Source of the DNA: Alteromonas sp. RKMC-009 | Lineage (GTDB): Bacteria; Pseudomonadota; Gammaproteobacteria; Enterobacterales; Alteromonadaceae | Direction: 5' to 3' | Length of the DNA: 64,000 nt | NCBI RefSeq assembly: GCF_003584565.2 | Contig: NZ_CP031010.1 | Location: 2,232,001-2,296,000, forward strand | In this document: in pieces, positions 57,745 to 64,000 of the stretch | Position numbering within the stretch: position 1 is the first letter of the stretch | Layout of the letters: each line of letters opens with the position of its first letter | The notes under the pieces: generated by a model | Database searches by the model: none | Seen by the model: the letters and a program-made list of their open reading frames with translations, nothing else | What the model was told of the DNA's origin: nothing | Program-made: the position numbers and the translations under genes

Positions 57745-59913
57745 TTAGGCAGCTTGTGCCTTGGCGAATGCTTTGCGGGCAGTGATCATGATCGTGGTGT
57801 GGATTTCGTCTTCCGGCAGTTTGTCAGCCAGCTTTTCGTTCAGGGCAAGTGTGGCCTGTTCTACCTGACTGAGTGTTTTACCGGAATCAACCAGCAGCAG
57901 GGCGTACTTAATCAACTGATTAGAGCGGTTACCCTGACCGGTGTTATTAACGAACCAGCGTTCAAGATTAGTGAGACTGGCTTGATCCAGCAGGCGTTGC
58001 TTACGTTCCTCATTCTTCGTGGTCTTCGGAATGAAGGAAACAGGGTCGAACAATTCACCATCCTGTACCAAGCAGTTACCTTCGTGGGATAGCCATTTAC
58101 GGCTTCTCTGGCTTGTCTGTTCGTCAATGTCGAACGGGAGCCATGAGTACACTGCTTCCATAAATTCACGGTAGTCAGTGCCATCCATCTTCAGGGTGTA
58201 CTTCATCGGCAGTACGATACGGAATCTGTCTACGCCTTCCGTCTGGTGACGTTTAGTGGTGTAGAAGATTGCTTTGTAGTCGTGCAGCAGTGCCTGGGCG
58301 GTAGCCAAGGGCACGTCACCATCACAATCAATAACCAGCAGGTTAAATCCGGGCTTAGTTTTATCTTCGCACCGGTGTCCTTCCAATACATGGTGGGATA
58401 CCCAGTGGATATCGTTCATCTGGGTCAGCTTGGCTAAGTTTTCCCAGGTGATAGTGTCGTTGAAGTAGTTGTAGGCCACATGGTCTGAGTAGCTTACTGT
58501 GAGGGCATCAGTGTCCGTTTCTTTCAGGCTTTCGCCTTTCAGGAACTCAATACCATCAATGAATTGCTTCTTAATGATGATGTTGTTCTGATAACCGTAG
58601 GCTACGGCCATGGTCAGCATTTCTGCTTTCTGGCTTTGGTTTCCCTTGAAGAAAGGTAAGTCTTCGACCAGTTCTACCTGAGTCACCGGACGGGTGGTAC
58701 CGCCTAAGTACTTTGCCAGCTTAACGTATGGCCGGTCACGGGTAAGGAGACCCTGGAATGATGCTCCACTGTCCTCTACCACTGCGATAGCGTTATAGAG
58801 GTTAGTTGCTGTGATCTTCGCATTACCTTCAATGAAGGCGTACGTAGCAGCAAGTTTCATGGCCTTAAACCAGCGGTGTTCCATTTCGATGCGTTTGACC
58901 ACATCAAACTCGCTCATTTCCTCTGCACGGTCTTTACACCACAGGTCGTACTCGATACGCAGAATCTCTTCTTCGTAATCAAGTGCAATCTGGCGTTTGT
59001 AGTGCAGGGGGTCTGCCAGTTCCAGAAGCTGTTCAGCGAACTCTTCAATGAACTCCAGTGACTGTTTGGACACGTTACGCTGATAGATTTCTTCAGCGGT
59101 CATATCAAGGTTGCGGTTAACTGATTTCGCTATACCGAACAGGCAACGTCTGGCGTAACCTTTTTCCAGCATAGTGAAGAACTCTTCTTCCTTTTTACCA
59201 CCGTCCATCAGCGAAGCCGGCGAACCGAACATAATAAGGTTACATGGTGTCTGGCCCTCAATATGGGTAAGACGCTGGTTGTCCTTAGTGTTCTTGGTAA
59301 GCGACTCTTTGATTTTACCTTTATCGTACAGTTCAAGGAACTTACTGAAGGCTTCTTGATTGCCAGTCAGGTTATCCCCGATTTCGTCAATCTCGAAATT
59401 AAGTGAGCCAGCATCTGCCATTAACAACTTGTGTCTGAACTGCTTCAGTGCTGCAGGAGTGGCGGAGTCGAATGACGGCAGCCACGTACCTGATGCTTTG
59501 AACTCAGCAATCAAGTCATCCATTTCATCGTCCGGATCGGTACTGTTACTGATAGAACGGCGCGTTGCCAGCTTCGCTAAGTTTTTCTCTGTAGCGTAGG
59601 GCAGCAACTCATCTTTAAAACGTTCGTTGAACAATCCGGCCACTTCTTCTTCAAGGAAGTTCATGGCTTTGGTTTTACCGAATCCCGATGGTGCCAGGTC
59701 CACTGCATACATATTAATAGGTAGTGGCTTCTGGTTGTGCGTCTTAATGGACGCCCGCATCTGTGACGCTACTTTTGCAAGTGCGTAGCTGGTCAGTACA
59801 CGGAAGAAGGTTGGCACATCATTTTCGCAGTAAGCGCACAGGTGTTGTGCAATGCGTTCTGCGGTGGGGTGAAATGTGATTTTGTCACGGTCAAATACTT
59901 TAAACTCTCTCAT
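57745..59913 (-). CDS. Helicase/ATPase-primase fusion (N4 gp42-like)
   Basis: 722 residues. N-terminal P-loop domain: APSGFGKTKA (about 73-82) and a FEIDEIGD Walker B (about 172-179), resembling DUF3987-type ATPases. C-terminal region from about 500: LLVIDCDGD, YTTKRHQ and PFDIDEQTSQRSRKWLSH fit motifs I (DxD), II (sxH) and III (hD) of archaeo-eukaryotic-type primases. It likely primes and unwinds phage DNA. Next to the PD-(D/E)XK nuclease gene. Confidence 0.8.
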   Translation of the reverse strand: MREFKVFDRDKITFHPTAERIAQHLCAYCENDVPTFFRVLTSYALAKVASQMRASIKTHNQKPLPINMYAVDLAPSGFGKTKAMNFLEEEVAGLFNERFKDELLPYATEKNLAKLATRRSISNSTDPDDEMDDLIAEFKASGTWLPSFDSATPAALKQFRHKLLMADAGSLNFEIDEIGDNLTGNQEAFSKFLELYDKGKIKESLTKNTKDNQRLTHIEGQTPCNLIMFGSPASLMDGGKKEEEFFTMLEKGYARRCLFGIAKSVNRNLDMTAEEIYQRNVSKQSLEFIEEFAEQLLELADPLHYKRQIALDYEEEILRIEYDLWCKDRAEEMSEFDVVKRIEMEHRWFKAMKLAATYAFIEGNAKITATNLYNAIAVVEDSGASFQGLLTRDRPYVKLAKYLGGTTRPVTQVELVEDLPFFKGNQSQKAEMLTMAVAYGYQNNIIIKKQFIDGIEFLKGESLKETDTDALTVSYSDHVAYNYFNDTITWENLAKLTQMNDIHWVSHHVLEGHRCEDKTKPGFNLLVIDCDGDVPLATAQALLHDYKAIFYTTKRHQTEGVDRFRIVLPMKYTLKMDGTDYREFMEAVYSWLPFDIDEQTSQRSRKWLSHEGNCLVQDGELFDPVSFIPKTTKNEERKQRLLDQASLTNLERWFVNNTGQGNRSNQLIKYALLLVDSGKTLSQVEQATLALNEKLADKLPEDEIHTTIMITARKAFAKAQAA

Positions 59914-59914
59914 G

Positions 59915-60904
59915 CTATCCTCTAAGCGTAAGTTCGCCGGATGCGAGGTATCTTTGTGCCTGAGAACAGATATCCATGGCTTTACAGAAACGACAGGCTT
60001 TTACTTCCCCGGGGAAAGTCTTAATTACACCTGAACCTTTCTGTCGCACGAAGCGTTCCGCTTCCCGCTTGTCGGTAAATCTACCGCCGCCTGATACTGC
60101 ACGTCTGGCTTTATCGTCTTTATAGACTTTGAAGATAGTCTCGCTACGCCACAGATCTTCATCAGAGCATTCCGGCAGTTCGTCTTCCGGTACGTCTTTG
60201 AATCGTTTGATCAGGGCTATCTGGTTGCGTATGAACGACTCTGTTTCTTCCACTGGCTTGAGCAGCAGCTTATGTTCCAGAGTCCGTTGATTGGGGTAAT
60301 TGGGCTCACGGGTACGGGAACCCTGCCAATCGGTGAAAATGAATTGAATCGCCATATCACTGCGCTTTATCTTGTCCGGATTAAGCCAGCGATATATAGA
60401 ACCTTGCATGATGTATTTATCATCATTGGTTCGGTTCATGTAGGTGTAGACCGAGGTGGTCTTGAAGTCTTCTACTCGGCCATCACCGATGAAGTCAAAT
60501 TTACCCGATACGATGAAGCCGTCTACTTCCCGTTCTGCACGGACTTCCAGATAAACTGGTATACAGCGTGGGTTTTCTTTCAGGAACTCTTCTGTCGGGT
60601 TTATCGCAACTCTGTCGATGACTTTCTGCGGGTAGCCCAGCTTCTCCATGTTAGTGCGGTAGTGTTCCTTCCATGCGGCTTCAATACCGTTGTGGATGGA
60701 ACTTCCCATGGAACTTGGGATACGTCCAACAATGTCTTCTTTGCGTTCATCGTTTTCTACACGATTAGACAGGATGAATTGCTTGAGGGGTTTCAGTAGC
60801 GATGTGGCGGAAATGTGATTACTGCGATCATCGTAGTCGTAGTCATCATGTGCCAGCCACACGCCAATGGATAGTGGCAGTCCACTATGATTGGTATATA
60901 GCAT
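59915..60904 (-). CDS. PD-(D/E)XK nuclease with C-terminal cysteine cluster
   Basis: 329 residues from ATG 60902-60904 (MLYTNHSGLP), with AAGGAATCAACG upstream. VSGKFDFIGDGRVEDFKTTSVYTY holds the D...ExK catalytic core (about 140-160). The C-terminus has C-x2-C-x5-C (ACRFCKAMDICSQ), reminiscent of the AddB/Cas4 iron-sulfur clusters, although only three cysteines are clear. A Cas4/RecB-like exonuclease of the replication module. Confidence 0.8.
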   Translation of the reverse strand: MLYTNHSGLPLSIGVWLAHDDYDYDDRSNHISATSLLKPLKQFILSNRVENDERKEDIVGRIPSSMGSSIHNGIEAAWKEHYRTNMEKLGYPQKVIDRVAINPTEEFLKENPRCIPVYLEVRAEREVDGFIVSGKFDFIGDGRVEDFKTTSVYTYMNRTNDDKYIMQGSIYRWLNPDKIKRSDMAIQFIFTDWQGSRTREPNYPNQRTLEHKLLLKPVEETESFIRNQIALIKRFKDVPEDELPECSDEDLWRSETIFKVYKDDKARRAVSGGGRFTDKREAERFVRQKGSGVIKTFPGEVKACRFCKAMDICSQAQRYLASGELTLRG

Positions 60905-60935
60905 CGTTGATTCCTTCACGGATTAAACCGCAATA

Positions 60936-60951
60936 GCCACCGACCGGTGGC
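60936..60951 (-). promoter_or_regulatory. Class I hairpin variant before nuclease-primase genes
   Basis: GCCACC-GACC-GGTGGC, 32-47 bp upstream of the nuclease ATG. Confidence 0.55.
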
Positions 60952-61000
60952 CCTGGGAATCAACAGGGGGAATAGCAATGCGCCCCGTAGGGCGCAGTGG

Positions 61001-61465
61001 TTACTTCTTAGTTAACTCGTCCCAGAGATCTTTGGCATCATCATTAGCCGCCATGATCAGGTACGGGTTGAACATAAAGTGTATACGGTTAGCTGGCAGT
61101 TTCCGTCTGCTCACTTCCAGCTTGGATAGTTTGGCAATCAGACCATGCTTCTTCAGCGGCTGAAGGCCTTTACTCAGACGTTTGTACTCAGGTGAGTGCA
61201 ACGTCCGTTCTTCCTGACTGGTTTCGTAATACACCAGGTTTGTATCGAACCGGTATGTATTTTTTAGCATCTGAAACAGAATCCCGGAGTGCGGGGGCAG
61301 TTTCAGAATAATATCAAACACGTCTTCGGGTACAGTGTTGCTTTTGGTAGAAATTACACCTATGCGCTGAAACAAGGGTCTCTTTGCAGGTTGGTGCTTT
61401 AATTTTAATTTTACGTTGTCAGACAGTTGCTGTCTTTGGTTAACCTCTAAATTACCGAAAAACAA
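61001..61465 (-). CDS. Hypothetical protein, RepL-like winged helix
   Basis: 154 residues. PPHSGILFQMLKNTYRFDTNLVYY...EYKRLSKGLQPLKKHGLIAKL...NRIHFMFNPYLIMA resembles the winged helix of plasmid replication initiators of the RepL type (helix - recognition helix - wing - NP end). It heads the leftward replication block, downstream of the hairpin at 61599. A replication-initiation or regulatory role is inference. Confidence 0.6.
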   Translation of the reverse strand: MFFGNLEVNQRQQLSDNVKLKLKHQPAKRPLFQRIGVISTKSNTVPEDVFDIILKLPPHSGILFQMLKNTYRFDTNLVYYETSQEERTLHSPEYKRLSKGLQPLKKHGLIAKLSKLEVSRRKLPANRIHFMFNPYLIMAANDDAKDLWDELTKK

Positions 61466-61682
61466 GTTATACTCCAGATAATTTTTTCCTCAAAATCCGG
61501 CGAATTATTTCCTGTAGGTGATTGATCTTTCTTACTTAATCAGGTCTCTATATATATGTATATAGGGATCTTAGGGATATAAGTGAATTACCACAATAGC
61601 AACCGAACGGTTGCCTAATCACATTACTCCATGTACTTACACTACTATTAATTGCAGGGGTTACTAAGTTACCTCAGTAACT
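61466..61682. other. Non-coding prophage-edge region
   Basis: AT-rich DNA with TCTATATATATGTATATAGG near 61547-61566 and the class I hairpin. No gene seen. Confidence 0.5.
61599..61614 (-). promoter_or_regulatory. Class I hairpin at prophage right edge
   Basis: GCAACC-GAAC-GGTTGC, the only copy with AA/TT in the arms; the compensating changes on both sides show that pairing is conserved. Confidence 0.6.
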
Positions 61683-61691
61683 GTGCGGGGA

Positions 61692-61928
61692 ATGGTTCCC
61701 AATAATGGTACTGAATGTGCCGGTTTCACTGTCTGTGAAAATTGTATAAGTCATACTTTAATCCTTGCACTTGACTCTTTATCCATCCAGCTGAGAAGAA
61801 CTTTCAAGGTTACAACGTCTTTCAACTGGTTGGGCAGTTTAAATCGTAAAGATATTAAAGAAAACGTAAAAGTGATCCGTTTGTCGCAAATGTCTGTAGA
61901 TGCACGGAAATTATTTTTAACTAAATAA
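61692..61928 (+). CDS. Possible small ORF at prophage edge
   Basis: About 78 residues from ATG 61692; GTG 61683 is an alternative. First part has CAGFTVCENC, the end is basic and helical (LGSLNRKDIKENVKVIRLSQMSVDARKLF). No convincing SD. It could be a small excisionase-like or moron gene, or fortuitous. Confidence 0.3.
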   Translation: MVPNNGTECAGFTVCENCISHTLILALDSLSIQLRRTFKVTTSFNWLGSLNRKDIKENVKVIRLSQMSVDARKLFLTK

Positions 61929-61949
61929 AGTATTCAGTTTCACTAAATA

Positions 61950-62180
61950 GTGTCTGTATGTATACCTGATTGTATGGAACTGTCATATTCCTCGTATGCC
62001 GGTTCCATGATCACAATTTACGTCATGTCCCATTGGGATCTTTTCATGGGTGTTTCAGGGTTCTTGTTAGTAGGTACTATCACTTCAGGATACTGCTTTT
62101 GCGTCCCTCAGCTACCCAAGAAATATAAGTTTCAGGGTTCAAGTCCCGCTTTCCGCACCAAACTGAAAGCCCCGGCTTAA
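61950..62180 (+). CDS. Possible ORF running through attR
   Basis: 76 residues (GTG start) with one hydrophobic segment (LFMGVSGFLLVGTITSGYCFCV). The last 15 or so codons are the tRNA fragment and its terminator, so in the circular phage the C-terminus would differ. No SD. Low support. Confidence 0.2.
   Translation: MSVCIPDCMELSYSSYAGSMITIYVMSHWDLFMGVSGFLLVGTITSGYCFCVPQLPKKYKFQGSSPAFRTKLKAPA
62135..62160 (+). tRNA. 3' fragment of a tRNA gene (probably tRNA-Leu), attR core
   Basis: GGGTTCAAGTCCC followed by GC, TTTCCGC, A and CCA: T-loop, T-stem 3' strand (CCCGC), acceptor 3' strand, discriminator and encoded CCA in perfect register. The T-stem 5' strand should be GCGGG but the bases here are CAGGG, so the match to a tRNA stops at 62135. 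No GCGGAAA 5' acceptor strand lies upstream. This is the classic attR left by integration into a tRNA 3' end; the repaired tRNA should be at the other prophage end, outside the window. Confidence 0.85.
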
Positions 62181-62198
62181 ACGCCGGGGTTTTTTTAT
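62165..62198 (+). terminator. tRNA gene terminator (host)
   Basis: CCCCGGC-TTAAAC-GCCGGGG followed by seven T residues, just after the tRNA fragment. Confidence 0.95.
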
Positions 62199-62344
62199 GC
62201 CTGCAATATTTGTCCTTCTTTGCGGTTAGCCGGAGGTAACACCCAGCCGACATTCCGGTTTTTTAAATCTGACCTCATCATTCTGGCATCATTCTGGCTT
62301 TATCCCTTGTAACCGTATTTATTAGTCAACAGAAAGGGAAAACT

Positions 62345-62503
62345 ATGGATATTCTTCGCATATTACTGTCAATTTTACTGCCTCCGCTGGGTGTATTTTT
62401 ACAGGTAGGCATCGGGGTACAGTTCTGGATTAATATTCTGCTGACGTTACTGGGTTACATCCCGGGAATCGTTCACGCAGTGTATATCATCGCAACCCGT
62501 TAA
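62345..62503 (+). CDS. Pmp3/YqaE-family membrane peptide
   Basis: 52 residues: MDILRILLSILLPPLGVFLQVG followed by FWINILLTLLGYIPGIVHAVYII. The LPPLGVF and LGYIPGIxHA signatures define the Pmp3 (YqaE, PMP3) family of tiny two-span membrane proteins linked to stress and membrane potential. GGGAAAACT upstream of ATG. A host gene next to the tRNA. Confidence 0.92.
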   Translation: MDILRILLSILLPPLGVFLQVGIGVQFWINILLTLLGYIPGIVHAVYIIATR

Positions 62504-62505
62504 GT

Positions 62506-63810
62506 TCAGACCGTTGCGGCTGCATTCACGGCAGCCGCAACATCTTTCCTGTCTTTTTCGCAATGCAGATGTGGCCCAGCAAGGTCATTGACAGCCTCAA
62601 CCTGCTTTTGAATTGTCTCTTTGTATTCTTCCGGCAACTTTTCTTTCAATGTTTTGAGACAGCCAAGAAGATGCAACATTACATCTACATGAGATGAGCC
62701 CGCCTGCCTTATCTGGTCAAACGCAGTGTTAAGAACAGACTCAAAGGTGTAAGTCCTTCGTTGCATCCACACATCGACATCACTGTTCATCACAGTGTCA
62801 CAGGGAAATTCACATTCAGACATCAGTAAGCAAACGGCTGTGAGACGGTCTGCACAGGTCATTGCTGTTATCGGATCATTAATACCGGGCGACAGTGCTC
62901 TGAGTGCAACTTCCACAAGTTGCGTCAATGAAAACTCCGGGTCCTGCAATGATGTTCTGCGCTTACCCGGCACAAAACACGAAAGATAAAAATCACGGCT
63001 GTCGTTGCTAAGCTTTTCACTGCTGTGCACAGTGATAATCGTTTCTCCGGGCACCACATAATCACCGGCACGAACATACACTTTCACGCCGTCAATACCG
63101 TCACCGGACAACAAACTGAGATAGTCTATGGTTTGAATATAACCGGCTTCGTCCAGCGAGAGATGCGTGGTTACAGGACTATCGTTGATAAGGGCCGGTG
63201 CAAGGTGATGGTGGCCCTTCTCCCCGTCGGTCAGAGCAAATAAATTTTTCAGGTTGTCAGTGCACTCGCGGTAACAGCGGTTAATGATTTCATCCACCTG
63301 AATAAATCTGGCGATATGGTGAATGTAATAAATTAATACCAGCGTGTCAGCAATACCGATGGCAAGGACAATCAGCGAGAGCACTGAAGATATAACCATA
63401 TCGGTGTCACTGACACTGATGCGGTGGAGTGCGCTTAAGCAAAAGATAAAGGTGGAGGTAAGGATCCCCAGCACGCACTGTGTACCGCGGTCGTCCATAA
63501 ATGTTTGCAGCAGTCTGGGCCCGAACTGTGAAGATGCCATGGTCAGAGCGACCAGTGTCATTGAGAACGCAATACTCGTGGCGGTAATGATAGACGTTGC
63601 AATTGCAGAGATAAGATCACTGGCTTCTTCGGCAGGTACCGGAGGGATCAGGTTTTTGAATACCGCTTCTGACACTACATCCGGCGTATAGTAAATCAGA
63701 GTATAACCCAGCAAAAATGCACTAAACATCATGCATACCGGAATGAACCAGTAGCTGGCTCGTATTCCTTCCCATCTTGCTCTGGCAAAGCTGGTGACAG
63801 GTTTTATCAT
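62506..63810 (-). CDS. DUF2254 family membrane protein (host)
   Basis: 434 residues. Four N-terminal membrane spans (YWFIPVCMMFSAFLLGYTLIYY, LISAIATSIITATSIAFSMTLVALT, CVLGILTSTFIFCLSAL, SSVLSLIVLAIGIADTLVLIYYI), then a large cytoplasmic region with VRAGDYVVPGETI. SSQFGPRLLQTFMDDRGTQ between spans 2 and 3 is characteristic of DUF2254. Function unknown. Confidence 0.88.
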   Translation of the reverse strand: MIKPVTSFARARWEGIRASYWFIPVCMMFSAFLLGYTLIYYTPDVVSEAVFKNLIPPVPAEEASDLISAIATSIITATSIAFSMTLVALTMASSQFGPRLLQTFMDDRGTQCVLGILTSTFIFCLSALHRISVSDTDMVISSVLSLIVLAIGIADTLVLIYYIHHIARFIQVDEIINRCYRECTDNLKNLFALTDGEKGHHHLAPALINDSPVTTHLSLDEAGYIQTIDYLSLLSGDGIDGVKVYVRAGDYVVPGETIITVHSSEKLSNDSRDFYLSCFVPGKRRTSLQDPEFSLTQLVEVALRALSPGINDPITAMTCADRLTAVCLLMSECEFPCDTVMNSDVDVWMQRRTYTFESVLNTAFDQIRQAGSSHVDVMLHLLGCLKTLKEKLPEEYKETIQKQVEAVNDLAGPHLHCEKDRKDVAAAVNAAATV

Positions 63811-63839
63811 AGTCAGGCGTTCCCTTTTCCTGTTTTGTA

Positions 63840-64000
63840 TTAATCGCGGGCCGTCAGTACAGTGAGGTTGCCGGGTATCGCTTGTACTTCCAGCTTATCT
63901 GCTTCACGTATTTCTCCGTCGATGGCATAGCTTGCCTGCTCAGGAAGGGTGACGGTGATACTTTTTACCTGTCTGTGTTTTATTCGCCCTGAATTTTGCT
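63840..64000 (-). CDS. Diacylglycerol/lipid kinase family, C-terminal end (host, partial)
   Basis: The leftward frame enters from the right edge and stops at TAA 63840-63842. Residues KSITVTLPEQASYAIDGEI and LEVQAIPGNLTVL match the C-terminal beta domain of YegS/BmrU-type lipid kinases (DGE and LxVxxxPxxLxVL). The start is outside the window. Confidence 0.75.
   Translation of the reverse strand, partial: QNSGRIKHRQVKSITVTLPEQASYAIDGEIREADKLEVQAIPGNLTVLTARD

Noticed and set aside
61466..62134. Integrase or excisionase at the right edge
   Set aside because: No tyrosine- or serine-recombinase motifs on either strand; the small frames lack support.
1..64000. CRISPR arrays, insertion sequences, transposases, toxin-antitoxin pairs
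   Set aside because: No regularly spaced repeats, no transposase motifs and no recognisable toxin-antitoxin pair were seen.

Overview
The window is almost entirely an N4-like (Schitoviridae-type) podovirus genome that appears to be integrated in a gammaproteobacterial chromosome. The diagnostic set is a 3,524-codon virion RNA polymerase (44024-54598), a split T7-type RNA polymerase in two genes (RNAP1 11844-12755, RNAP2 10122-11315), an N4-order late block (terminase, connector, tail/adhesin genes, portal, scaffold, major capsid, internal proteins, vRNAP) and a replication cluster (primase-helicase, RecA-like ATPase, SSB, RuvC-like nuclease). The right end abuts the 3' part of a tRNA gene (probably tRNA-Leu, 62135-62160) with its terminator. 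After it come ordinary chromosomal genes: a Pmp3-type peptide, a DUF2254 membrane protein and a YegS/diacylglycerol-kinase-type lipid kinase. The host species cannot be fixed from this; a marine Alteromonas-like gammaproteobacterium would fit but is a guess.

Layout. 1-12985: leftward early and middle genes, mostly tiny and overlapping, with the RNAP pair, dUTPase, dNMP kinase, MoxR ATPase and VWA protein; the operon runs off the left edge. Inside it, 7480-9103 is a structured non-coding zone with tRNA-like elements. 13053-14742: the first leftward early genes, separated by non-coding DNA with inverted repeats; this should be near the joined ends of the linear virion genome. 14981-54598: rightward late genes, interrupted only by a leftward lysis/glutaredoxin island (25355-26743). 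54627-61465: leftward replication genes. 61466-62134: right prophage edge. 62135-64000: host.

How it works together (inference from N4 biology). The vRNAP enters with the DNA and transcribes early genes from hairpin promoters; the RNAP1/RNAP2 heterodimer then transcribes middle genes; host RNA polymerase with phage SSB makes late genes. The sequence supports this. At least seven copies of a hairpin with core CCGAACGG (or a close variant) sit in the spacers upstream of leftward operons. A second hairpin family with core ACTTGT or ACTTGC sits upstream of the first early genes.

No integrase, DNA polymerase, helicase or repressor is visible here; they would have to lie left of position 1. Main points of interest: an apparently temperate member of a group generally regarded as lytic, the two hairpin families, the tRNA-like RNA cluster, and a zincin motif fused behind the vRNAP domain.
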